A stretch of DNA of 32,624 bases from Sulfurospirillum sp. UBA6790 (GTDB taxonomy: Bacteria > Campylobacterota > Campylobacteria > Campylobacterales > Sulfurospirillaceae): NCBI GenBank assembly GCA_002452855.1, contig DKFS01000025.1, positions 1 through 32,624 on the forward strand, written 5' to 3'. This document shows positions 21,598-29,728 of this stretch, one piece after another. Positions within the stretch are counted from its first letter, which is position 1. Every line of letters begins with the position of its first letter. The notes beneath the pieces were generated by a model. It was not told the origin of the DNA, ran no database searches, and saw only the letters and a list, made by a program, of their open reading frames with translations. Position numbers and translations under genes: made by a program.

Positions 21598-23650
21598 AGA
21601 AAAATTACGACAAATCTTCATCGAAGAGGCCAATGAAATCATTGAAAAGATGGATGTTGATATCCTAAGCTATGAAGAATCGCCTCACGATAAATCTCTT
21701 TTAAATGAGATTTTCAGAGGTGTGCATACACTGAAAGGCAGTGCCAATGCATTTAATTTTTCACGCCTTGGTGAGTTTGTTCACCATTTTGAAGATGTCT
21801 TAGATTATTTTCGTACCAGTGATGCTGTGCCAAATTCGCAAGACGTGGACCTCTTTTTAGACAGTGTCAATGTGATTAAAGAGACGCTATTATGCGAGGT
21901 TGAAGAAAAAGAGGGGTTGCCAAGTAGTTATGCCTCTTGTTTGGAAAGTATTCGTCATATTCTTTTACATGTAACTACAACGCAAGCACCTCTTGAGGAA
22001 ACTCCTATGGCAGACCTTGCCGCGGAGTTTGGCAATGAAACTTTTAATGCTCCTCTTTCTCATACCCTCTGTGATGACCAAGCATTTTTAAATGAATTAC
22101 AAGACGGTGAAATGCTGTTTAAAATCACACTTCGCTTGGATGAAGATATTTATTTAAGAGGGTTTGATCACTTTTTGTTTTTCAAAAACCTAGGACATCT
22201 AGGACGGATTTTGGCATCCTATTGGACGGTTCCAAAAGAAGTTCCCCCTGAAGAATTCAATGTTGAACGCAATCTTATTCAGCGCGTAACCCTCTTTTTT
22301 GCTAGTAATAAAGCATATGAAAGCATTGTGGATGTGTTTGCCTTTTTAGATGATGAAGAGTTTGAAATAACGCCTATTGCTGCCCAAGAACAAGCGCCCC
22401 TTGTGGAGGAAGCTTCAAATGAAGCTCCTATCAATGAGCAAGAAATCAAAGTAGAGCATAAAGAAGAGGCTCAAATTGCCCCCAAAAGTACTGTCATCAC
22501 CAAAAATTTTCTAAAAATTGATGCACAAAAATTGGATGAATTGTTTGATTCGATTGGTGAATTGGTTATTGCTCAAAATTACTTAGGTGAAAATGAGAAA
22601 ATTAAGGCAATGCACGATGCTGAAGTTGCTAAAACGATTGAAAACCTCTCAAAAATTACACGATTGATTCAAAACCGTGTGATGTCGTTGCGTATGATTC
22701 CTATTCGCGATACTTTTGAAAAGATGAAGCGTGTTGTACGCGATTCATCTAAAAAAGTGAATAAAGTCATTCATCTTAATTTAGAAGGGGAAGACACGGA
22801 GATTGATAAGACAATGGTTGAAGCGCTTTCAGACCCATTGGTTCATATCATTCGAAATGCTATTGATCATGGAATAGAAAGCTCTGAAGAAGAGCGACTG
22901 AAAAATGGCAAAAGTGTTGAAGGAAATGTTCTATTAAGAGCATACCACAGAGGTGGCAATATCATCATTGAAGTGAAGGATGACGGTAGAGGCATCAATA
23001 AAGCAAAAGTTTTCCAAAAAGCGCTATCAAAAGGACTTGTAAGTGTGGATGAAGAGCTGAGTGATTCACAAATTTACAGTCTCATTATGCAACCAGGATT
23101 TTCGACAGCCGATGTGATTAGCGATATTTCAGGACGTGGCGTTGGCTTGGATGTCGTGAAAACTGCCATCGAAGCCGTGCGAGGAAAGATTGATATTAGC
23201 TCCGAAGAGGGCAAAGGAACCACGTTTTCGATTGTATTGCCTTTAACGTTAGCGATTATTGATGGTATGTTGGTGCGTTCAAGCGAGAAGATTTTTATTA
23301 TTCCGACATTATGCATTACCGAGTCCTTTAGACCAAAACCAGAAAATGTTCATTCCATCAGCGGTAAAGGTGAATTTGTACAGCTTCGCTCAGAATTATT
23401 GCCTATTATTCGGCTTAATAAGGCGCTCGAGCTCGATCAAACCATGCCAAATCCTTCAGAAGCAACATTGGTTTGCATTGAAAATACACGCGGAAAATTT
23501 ACACTATTGGTCGATGAATTGGTTGGGCGTCAGCAAGTGGTGATTAAAACGCTTGGAGAATTTTTATCTAAAACGGAAGGAGTCAGTGGAGGAGCGGTTA
23601 TGGGTAATGGAGAAATCGCCCTAATCTTGAATGTTGAAGAGCTCTTTTAA
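21590..23650 (+). CDS. cheA: CheA histidine kinase (no receiver domain)
   Basis: The 686-residue protein has these domains in order. Hpt: H46 in GVHTLKGSAN. P2-like CheY-binding domain: about 165-270, FKITLRLDEDIYLRGFDHF. An acidic, Glu-rich linker: about 275-305. Dimerisation: FLKIDAQKLDELFDSIGEL. ATPase: DPLVHIIRNAIDHGIE, DDGRGI, SGRGVGLDVV. C-terminal CheW-like domain. The canonical CheA of Campylobacterota carries a C-terminal receiver (CheAY). This one ends after the CheW-like domain (LNVEELF), so it belongs to a second, non-canonical chemosensory pathway. It shares a 1-base overlap with cheR. Confidence 0.96.
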   Translation: MSKEKLRQIFIEEANEIIEKMDVDILSYEESPHDKSLLNEIFRGVHTLKGSANAFNFSRLGEFVHHFEDVLDYFRTSDAVPNSQDVDLFLDSVNVIKETLLCEVEEKEGLPSSYASCLESIRHILLHVTTTQAPLEETPMADLAAEFGNETFNAPLSHTLCDDQAFLNELQDGEMLFKITLRLDEDIYLRGFDHFLFFKNLGHLGRILASYWTVPKEVPPEEFNVERNLIQRVTLFFASNKAYESIVDVFAFLDDEEFEITPIAAQEQAPLVEEASNEAPINEQEIKVEHKEEAQIAPKSTVITKNFLKIDAQKLDELFDSIGELVIAQNYLGENEKIKAMHDAEVAKTIENLSKITRLIQNRVMSLRMIPIRDTFEKMKRVVRDSSKKVNKVIHLNLEGEDTEIDKTMVEALSDPLVHIIRNAIDHGIESSEEERLKNGKSVEGNVLLRAYHRGGNIIIEVKDDGRGINKAKVFQKALSKGLVSVDEELSDSQIYSLIMQPGFSTADVISDISGRGVGLDVVKTAIEAVRGKIDISSEEGKGTTFSIVLPLTLAIIDGMLVRSSEKIFIIPTLCITESFRPKPENVHSISGKGEFVQLRSELLPIIRLNKALELDQTMPNPSEATLVCIENTRGKFTLLVDELVGRQQVVIKTLGEFLSKTEGVSGGAVMGNGEIALILNVEELF
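21965..21974. repeat. TTACATGTAA palindrome, copy 5 (inside cheA)
   Basis: This copy reads TTA CAT GTA ACT, Leu-His-Val-Thr, in the loop between the Hpt and P2-like domains. Confidence 0.9.
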
Positions 23651-24477
23651 TGGAAAGACTGGTTTTAAAACGTAAAGAGTTTCAACTCTTACAAGCATTT
23701 ATTTATGAACATATTGGCATCTCTTTAGGTGACCATAAGATTTATTTAGTGCAGGCCAGACTTGCAAAACGTGTAGCGCAATTAGGATTAGAGAGTTTTA
23801 GTGCCTATTATGAGCGTTTAGTCAATGATAAAAATGCAAATGAGCTGGAGTATCTCTCTTCTTTAATTTCAACCAATGTGACCTCTTTTTTTAGAGAAGC
23901 TAAACAGTGGGATTTTTTAAAAACATGCCTTCTTCCTTTATGTGAACGAAATGGTGGGAAACTGCGTATTTGGTCAGCTGCATGTTCTTCGGGAGAAGAA
24001 CCGTACAGCATTGCCATGTTTTGTGCGGAGCACCTTCCCAATGATGAACAACTGGATATTAAGATTTTAGCAACAGATGTCTCTTCTAAGGTGCTTAAGA
24101 AAGCTATGAAAGGAGTATATGCACAAAAAGCATGTCACTCCCTCAATGAAGTTTATTTACGAAAATATCTTACACCAGCACGCATCGAAGATGAAATATA
24201 TTACCGTATGAATGAGCGAATGAAACAGCATGTTTTATTTCGCGAATTCAATCTTGTCACAGGAGATTATGCTCTTTTTAAAGAGAAAAAATTCGACATT
24301 ATTTTTTGTCGTAATGTCATGATTTATTTTGATAAACCAACGCAAATAGCACTGGTTAATAGGTTTCATGGCATGTTAAGCGATGGAGGATATTTATTTA
24401 TAGGAAGTTCGGAGGCTCTTACCGATATGAAAAAGGACTTTAAATCCAGAAGCGCTTCAATTTATCAAAAGGTATAA
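23650..24477 (+). CDS. cheR: CheR chemoreceptor methyltransferase
   Basis: The 275-residue protein has the N-terminal helical CheR domain (SSLISTNVTSFFREAKQWDFL, about residues 74-94) and the SAM-binding domain with RIWSAACSSGEEPYSIAM (about 108-126). The conserved FCRNVMIYFDKP (about 220) follows. It methylates glutamates of the MCP using S-adenosylmethionine. The ATG shares its A with the cheA stop (TAATG). No TPR or receptor-tethering extension is present. Confidence 0.95.
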   Translation: MERLVLKRKEFQLLQAFIYEHIGISLGDHKIYLVQARLAKRVAQLGLESFSAYYERLVNDKNANELEYLSSLISTNVTSFFREAKQWDFLKTCLLPLCERNGGKLRIWSAACSSGEEPYSIAMFCAEHLPNDEQLDIKILATDVSSKVLKKAMKGVYAQKACHSLNEVYLRKYLTPARIEDEIYYRMNERMKQHVLFREFNLVTGDYALFKEKKFDIIFCRNVMIYFDKPTQIALVNRFHGMLSDGGYLFIGSSEALTDMKKDFKSRSASIYQKV

Positions 24478-24478
24478 G

Positions 24479-25390
24479 ATGACTGAAAAACAAAATTTTG
24501 ACGCTATTAGCGATGAACTACTTTTAGAGGAAGTCAAGCGCCGTTTTGACCAAAAGAATAGTACCTTAGAGGAGATGAAGTTTTTAACGAAAAAGCTTTA
24601 TGATTTAAATGAGAAGCTGAAAGAACATGACTCTATTAAAGGTGAATTTCTATCGTTGATTAAGAACGTGTTCAATAACCCCTTAAGTTCGTTACTGAAT
24701 CTCTCTTCTATGATGCGTAAAAATGAAGACTCTCCTAAAACGCAAGCCATGAAACAGCTTTTAGATATGGAGCTTCGTAAGCTTGATTTCCAAATTAACA
24801 ACATCTTCACAGCCGCAGAAATTGAGGCGGGTGAAATAGCCAATTATTGGTGTGAAGTTGATTTACGCAGAATTATTGATGAAGTTTGTGAGTCGTTTAT
24901 GTATCTTATTCAGGACAAATCACTCGTCATGGATTTAGAGTTGAATATTCATGAGCCAATTATTAGCGATGCTAAAAAACTGCATACGATTTTTATGAAT
25001 CTTATCTCCAATGCATGTGAATACTCTTTCCGCCAAAAGAGCGTTACAATCAAAGCTTGGATAGAGGAAAATAGTTTACATGTAACGGTTAAAAATATCG
25101 GTGACACCATTGCAAAAGAGTATAAAAAAGAGATATTTAGCCGGTTTAAAAAAGTGGTTTCCCCCAGTTTTGCACGCGAAAGTGTGGATGGTTTGGGCTT
25201 AGGCTTAAGTGTTGTTAATGCCTTGCTTGAATCACTTGATGGCACGATTTCGTATGTTTCATCCGATGCTACGACAGTTTTTACGCTCATTTTACCACTG
25301 CAAGATAGAACGATAGCCGAAGCGTCCATGAGCGAAAGTGCCAATGAATTTATGTTTGATGATACGAATAGCGATATGAAAGAATTTTGA
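24479..25390 (+). CDS. Histidine-kinase-like protein lacking the phospho-acceptor His (pseudokinase)
   Basis: The soluble 303-residue protein has an N-terminal coiled coil (about 14-52) and a dimerisation domain whose H box reads FLSLIKNVFNNPLSSL. Aligned to the usual FLANMSHELRTPLNSI, Asn63 replaces the phosphorylated His and Val-Phe replace Glu-Leu. The ATPase domain keeps the N box (FMNLISNACEYSF) and the G2 box (DGLGLGLSVV), while G1 is NIGDTI. It should bind ATP but not autophosphorylate on the usual His. The tail ends DDTNSDMKEF, like the MCP tail. It lies between cheR and cheD with 1-base spacing, so it is part of the pathway, perhaps as scaffold, phosphatase or CheA modulator. Confidence 0.82.
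   Translation: MTEKQNFDAISDELLLEEVKRRFDQKNSTLEEMKFLTKKLYDLNEKLKEHDSIKGEFLSLIKNVFNNPLSSLLNLSSMMRKNEDSPKTQAMKQLLDMELRKLDFQINNIFTAAEIEAGEIANYWCEVDLRRIIDEVCESFMYLIQDKSLVMDLELNIHEPIISDAKKLHTIFMNLISNACEYSFRQKSVTIKAWIEENSLHVTVKNIGDTIAKEYKKEIFSRFKKVVSPSFARESVDGLGLGLSVVNALLESLDGTISYVSSDATTVFTLILPLQDRTIAEASMSESANEFMFDDTNSDMKEF
25076..25085. repeat. TTACATGTAA palindrome, copy 6 (inside the pseudokinase gene)
   Basis: This copy reads TTA CAT GTA ACG, Leu-His-Val-Thr, within the ATPase domain. Confidence 0.9.
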
Positions 25391-25860
25391 TGCTACCCCG
25401 TAAATTTATCCATGTCGGTGAAATTTTTGTTGGTATTAAACCCACTGAAATTGTCACGGTGCTTGGTTCGTGTGTAGGGGTTTGTCTTTACGACAAAATT
25501 GAATTCATCGGTGGAATGAACCATTATCTCTTGCCTTTGTGGAATGGAAATGGATTGGAAAGCCCGAAATATGGCAATGTTGCCATTCCAAAACTTATTG
25601 AAAATATGGAAAATATAGGGTGTCTTAGGCGTAATCTGGAAGCAAAAATCTTTGGAGGAGCGAATATTCATAAGAGTAATAGCGAAGGGCAGTTGATTGG
25701 TCAGAAGAATATTTTGATTGCAAAAGAGATTTTAAGAGAGTATAACATCCCTATTCGTGCGGAAGATACGGGCGGCAATAATGGCAGGCGTATTATGATG
25801 ATTAGCGATGCCAACCGCATTATTTTGAAGTACGTACAAAACGAGATGATGAATGATTAG
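25390..25860 (+). CDS. cheD: CheD receptor glutamine deamidase
   Basis: The protein of about 156 residues has the CheD catalytic Cys in VLGSCVGVCLYD (C28) and catalytic His in GMNHYLLP (H45). IFGGANI and AEDTGGNNGRRIMM are typical of the family. CheD deamidates Gln to Glu on MCPs and, bound to CheC, raises its phosphatase activity. The frame can open at TTG 25387, but the ATG at 25390, overlapping the previous stop (TGATG), is preferred. Its partner cheC lies in the convergent operon at 30760. Confidence 0.94.
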   Translation: MLPRKFIHVGEIFVGIKPTEIVTVLGSCVGVCLYDKIEFIGGMNHYLLPLWNGNGLESPKYGNVAIPKLIENMENIGCLRRNLEAKIFGGANIHKSNSEGQLIGQKNILIAKEILREYNIPIRAEDTGGNNGRRIMMISDANRIILKYVQNEMMND

Positions 25861-26875
25861 AGTTCTTATTGTGGATGATAGTGCCACAGCCCGCCACGTT
25901 TTACAAGAAATTCTTGAGAGCGATTCTCGTATTGAGGTTGTGGGATTGGCGGCTGATGCATATATTGCGCGTGATATGGTTGTGGAGAAAAAACCCGATG
26001 TCATTTGTTTGGACGTGGAGATGCCACGGATGGATGGTGTGACGTTTTTACAAAAATTGATGGTCCATTTTCCAACACCAGTCGTGATGGTCTCGTCTTT
26101 GACACGAAGCAGTGCTCAAGTGACGCTTGATGCACTTGAAGCAGGTGCAATTGATTATGTTGAGAAGCCACATTCGCATATTTACGATGGAAAAGAGCTG
26201 ATTAAAGATGAGCTGATTCAAAAAGTTATTAGTGCTTCTTCGGCCAGAGTTCAAAAGAAAATTCCTTTAAAGCAAACTATTACCAATCGGTTAAGTCTTG
26301 CCGAAACCACGCATAAAGTCATTGCAATTGGCTCTAGCACGGGAGGAACAGAGGCTCTTAAAGTGGTGTTACGTGGATTGCCTAAAAATGCGCCTGCCGT
26401 TCTTGTCGTGCAGCATATGCCTCAAAGTTTTATTGAATCATTTGCGGCACGACTCAATCAATTGTGTGATATAGATGTCAAAGTGGCTCAAAATGGGGAG
26501 TTTTTACAAACAGGTACGGCATACATCGCACAAGGTGGTAAGCATATGGTTTTGCGAAGATCCGGTGCGCGTTATTTTATTGAGCTTGGATTAGGGCAAA
26601 AAATCAGTGGGCATTGTCCAAGTGTCGATGTTCTGTTTAATTCGGTTGCGAAAGTAGCCGGAGCCAATGCCATTGGAGCGATTTTAACCGGTATGGGAAG
26701 TGATGGCGCGAAAGGGATGTTGCATATGCATCAAAATGGTGCAAAAACCATTGCCCAATCCGAGGAGAGTTGTGTTGTTTTTGGTATGCCTAAAGAGGCG
26801 ATAAAATTAGGGGGAGTGACACAAACGCTGGATCTTGAAGAGATTGCTTCAGGTATTTTGAAAATGCTCTCTTAG
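25853..26875 (+). CDS. cheB: CheB receptor methylesterase with receiver domain
   Basis: The 340-residue protein has an N-terminal receiver (D8/D9, phospho-acceptor D54 in VICLDVEMP, Lys in VEKPHS) and a C-terminal methylesterase. The catalytic triad motifs are AIGSSTGGTEAL (Ser), VVQHMP (His) and LTGMGSDGAKGM (Asp). Phosphorylation by CheA activates demethylation of MCPs, closing the adaptation loop with CheR. It overlaps cheD by 8 bases. Confidence 0.96.
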   Translation: MIRVLIVDDSATARHVLQEILESDSRIEVVGLAADAYIARDMVVEKKPDVICLDVEMPRMDGVTFLQKLMVHFPTPVVMVSSLTRSSAQVTLDALEAGAIDYVEKPHSHIYDGKELIKDELIQKVISASSARVQKKIPLKQTITNRLSLAETTHKVIAIGSSTGGTEALKVVLRGLPKNAPAVLVVQHMPQSFIESFAARLNQLCDIDVKVAQNGEFLQTGTAYIAQGGKHMVLRRSGARYFIELGLGQKISGHCPSVDVLFNSVAKVAGANAIGAILTGMGSDGAKGMLHMHQNGAKTIAQSEESCVVFGMPKEAIKLGGVTQTLDLEEIASGILKMLS

Positions 26876-26884
26876 GAGTTACTG

Positions 26885-28405
26885 ATGGAAAAAACATTTT
26901 GTCCCGCACATACAACTTCCGTTTTATTGATTGGGGAATTGGCCTATGATGCGACGTTTGTGAAAGCCGCAGAAAAACTCTGTACTTCTTTACATGTAAA
27001 CGTGCTTCCAGACACGCTCTATCAAGTGATGTCTGAGGAAAAAATCGACCTTATCTTTGGTTTGCTCTCTCATGCAAACGAACAGGTTTATGTGCCTTTA
27101 CTGCGACATATCAAGCAATGTTATCCTCTAATAAAGATTATTTTGTTCTTACAAGCAGAACATCTGACGTTGTTAGATGAGATATTAACGCTGCAATGCG
27201 AACGTTATTTGAGCATGCGCAATGAACGACTGCTTGCATTGGAACATCTTGAAAAAAGTTTAAAACAATTGCACGATGACAGATACATTGCGGAGCGACA
27301 CTATTTTGAAGAGTTGCTTGATTTTGCGATTGTCTCGCAAACGGATTTGGATGGTAATATTACCTATGTGAATGAAAATTTCATCAAGACAACGGGCTTT
27401 AGTTACGAAGAGCTGATTGGTAAAAACCACCGTCTGATTAAGCACCCATTGACCCCACCGGAATTGTTTACGGAACTTTGGCAAACTATTACGCAAGGAT
27501 TAGTATGGAGAGCCCATATCCTTAATCGTAATAAAGATGGCAGTGATTTCTGGGCGGAAACGGTTATTATCCCTTTTAAAGAGAGCAAAACGGGTAAAAT
27601 TTTGCAGTACTTAGCGATTCGACATGATATTACGGAGTTTTTACAAAAAGAGAGAGCTGCAAATGAATTGAAGCAAAAAGCGGATGAACAAGAACAACTC
27701 TCTGAAGCCAAAGATGCTTTTTTAGTGTTGTTTACGCATGAACTAAAAACACCGCTCAATGCAATTTTAAATTTTGCGCAGTATCTTTATAAACATATGC
27801 CTCATATTGAAGAAGTTCCTAAAGAGAAGCGGTTGTATCTTTTAGAGCAGATTTATAAAAGTGCAACATCTATGCTAGAAAATGTGACCAATATCTTAGA
27901 CCTTGGCAAACTGCGCCATCAAAAATTGTACTATAATCTAACGCTTTTCAATCTCAAAGAGAGTATTTTAGACGTCATTGAAAAGCACGGTTCTTTAGCG
28001 CTAGAGTACAAGCGCACCATTCTTTTTCAAAGTGATGGAAGTGATCCTTTTATTACCAGCGATGAGTACCGTTTTAAACAAATCCTCTCCAACGTCCTCT
28101 CTAATGCCATTAAATACGGCACATCCATGGTTGAGGTGTATCTGGTTTCAAGTCCTGAAGAAATTGACATTATCATTCAAGATGATGGCAAAGGCATTAA
28201 GGATAAAGAAGAGGTCTTTGAACTCTATACGCAAAGTTCAGCAGGGCTTAGTAGCATGGAGAAAAAAGGAACCGGAATTGGATTGCATTTTGTAAAGCTG
28301 TTATGTGAAGGATTAAATCTTGAATATAAGGTCGAAGATTCAACCACTTTAGGTGGTGTAAAATTTACTTTAACGAAACGATTGAAGGATACTAAAGATG
28401 TGTAA
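26885..28405 (+). CDS. Soluble PAS histidine kinase with a degenerate receiver-like N terminus
   Basis: The 506-residue protein has an N-terminal receiver-shaped segment (about 11-125). It has GE instead of the acidic pair and Gly59/Leu60 where the phospho-Asp would be. A PAS domain follows (about 141-252, TDLDGNITYVNENFIKTTGF, then PAC-like KDGSDFWAE and RHDITEF), then a coiled coil and H box VLFTHELKTPLNAIL (H285). The N box NVLSNAIKYG, G1 DDGKGI and G2 GTGIGLHFV are all intact. It has no membrane helices. Overlap of 8 bases with the response regulator at 28398 marks that as its target. The PAS may bind a redox cofactor, but this is not shown. Confidence 0.88.
   Translation: MEKTFCPAHTTSVLLIGELAYDATFVKAAEKLCTSLHVNVLPDTLYQVMSEEKIDLIFGLLSHANEQVYVPLLRHIKQCYPLIKIILFLQAEHLTLLDEILTLQCERYLSMRNERLLALEHLEKSLKQLHDDRYIAERHYFEELLDFAIVSQTDLDGNITYVNENFIKTTGFSYEELIGKNHRLIKHPLTPPELFTELWQTITQGLVWRAHILNRNKDGSDFWAETVIIPFKESKTGKILQYLAIRHDITEFLQKERAANELKQKADEQEQLSEAKDAFLVLFTHELKTPLNAILNFAQYLYKHMPHIEEVPKEKRLYLLEQIYKSATSMLENVTNILDLGKLRHQKLYYNLTLFNLKESILDVIEKHGSLALEYKRTILFQSDGSDPFITSDEYRFKQILSNVLSNAIKYGTSMVEVYLVSSPEEIDIIIQDDGKGIKDKEEVFELYTQSSAGLSSMEKKGTGIGLHFVKLLCEGLNLEYKVEDSTTLGGVKFTLTKRLKDTKDV
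26990..26999. repeat. TTACATGTAA palindrome, copy 7 (inside the PAS kinase gene)
   Basis: This copy reads TTA CAT GTA AAC, Leu-His-Val-Asn. Confidence 0.9.
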
Positions 28406-29684
28406 AGTTCTCATTGTAGATGATAATGACAATAACCGTTTAACACTCAATTTATTGCTCGAAGAGGTCGAAAATATTGAAGTTTTTGAAGCCGAAGATG
28501 GTCAAATTGCCGTCGAGATGTGTGTAAAAAACCATTTTGATCTTATTTTTATGGACATCATGATGCCCAATTTAGATGGGTTTGAGGCAACGCAATATAT
28601 TAAGCAAGTGGATAAGAAATGTATGATTATCGCTTTAAGTGCGTTGGATGATGAGGCTTCCAAGCATAAGATGCTCTCCTTGGGCGCCGAAGATTATCTG
28701 ACAAAACCACTGAATGCTGAGCACTTTTTACAGCGCATTAAGCAGTACATTCGTATTCTTAAGTTACGCAATCAAGACATCACTAAAAACACTCAAGCGC
28801 TTAACCCTTTTAATTCACATGTATTTCATCGTCTCATTACTTTTAAAATTGATAGCGAAGAGGCACTCGCAGAGTTTTGGGATTACTGGCTAAATGGACC
28901 TAAAGATGTGATTAACTTAAGTGATTGTGTGCGCCTTACCTATGGGTTTAGTTTGTGGTTACTCAAACACAACTTTATATGCGAAGTTCTTGTGGAAGAG
29001 AATGAAGAAAAACTTTACATGATGCTTTTACATGTAAAACCTCTCAAGAACAATGTGATTAAAAATATTTTGCTCAAACACTTCGCAAATGCGAAATACA
29101 TTTTGAGTCAAGAGATGCTCTCTTTTCAGTTAGATAAAGAGATAAAACGTGATAATGGTGTTTTGTCCGTGAGTGAAGAGGCGCAAAAAATTCTTTCTAA
29201 AACGCATGATACCGTCTTAAGTGCAAGTGAATACATTGATTCAACCGCGATATCCTTTATGTCTAAAATTGATGGACTAGAATTACTCAATGATGAGACC
29301 GATAAAGCGATTTTGATTTTTGAGAAAGAGCCAACAAAACAAAATTTAGCGGTTATTTATGATAATTTTCAAGAGTATGCAACCTTGCTAGAAGAGTTGA
29401 TGGATTTCGAACATTTAGGGTTTGCTATTCAAACGTTGATTAATTTTTTAGGAACATTAACAGAAGAACAATTCGAAGCTGAAAAAATAAAACGATTGTC
29501 GGCAATGTTGCTGAATTTGTTGCATGATTTAAGTTCGTGGCGCGAAAATGTCTTTATTACACAAGTTGCTCGTGATATTCACTATCTCGATTCATCGCTT
29601 TTGAGTTCTTGTATTCAAATCGAAGCCATTTTTGAAGAAAAGAGCATTGATGCTAACCATGACGATGACATTGAATTTTTCTAA
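28398..29684 (+). CDS. Response regulator with unfamiliar 300-residue helical output domain
   Basis: The 428-residue protein has an N-terminal receiver (DD at 8-9, phospho-acceptor in LIFMDIMMP, Lys in LTKPLN). A long C-terminal region follows without DNA-binding, GGDEF, EAL or HD motifs. Its first half (HRLITFKIDSEEALAEFWDYW...) looks mixed. The second half is helical and ends SSWRENVFITQVARDIHYLD and SSLLSSCIQIEAIFEE, a segment I associate with a Campylobacterota-specific regulator family. The tail is acidic, DDDIEFF. It is the last gene of the operon, followed by a terminator. The output could be protein-protein interaction or phosphotransfer; function not assigned. Confidence 0.82.
   Translation: MCKVLIVDDNDNNRLTLNLLLEEVENIEVFEAEDGQIAVEMCVKNHFDLIFMDIMMPNLDGFEATQYIKQVDKKCMIIALSALDDEASKHKMLSLGAEDYLTKPLNAEHFLQRIKQYIRILKLRNQDITKNTQALNPFNSHVFHRLITFKIDSEEALAEFWDYWLNGPKDVINLSDCVRLTYGFSLWLLKHNFICEVLVEENEEKLYMMLLHVKPLKNNVIKNILLKHFANAKYILSQEMLSFQLDKEIKRDNGVLSVSEEAQKILSKTHDTVLSASEYIDSTAISFMSKIDGLELLNDETDKAILIFEKEPTKQNLAVIYDNFQEYATLLEELMDFEHLGFAIQTLINFLGTLTEEQFEAEKIKRLSAMLLNLLHDLSSWRENVFITQVARDIHYLDSSLLSSCIQIEAIFEEKSIDANHDDDIEFF
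29028..29037. repeat. TTACATGTAA palindrome, copy 8 (inside the response regulator gene)
   Basis: This copy reads TTA CAT GTA AAA, Leu-His-Val-Lys. A partial copy, CTTTACATGA, lies 15 bases upstream. Confidence 0.9.
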
Positions 29685-29697
29685 ACTTCAAAACTGT

Positions 29698-29725
29698 GTG
29701 CCGTTGTTAAAACGGCATACTTTTT
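29698..29725 (+). terminator. Rho-independent terminator of the chemosensory operon
   Basis: TGCCGTT (29699-29705) and AACGGCA (29711-29717) form a 7-base stem with a 5-base loop, extended by a G-T pair, followed by TAC and five T residues. It lies 14 bases after the operon's last stop, between convergent genes. Confidence 0.82.
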
Positions 29726-29728
29726 AAA

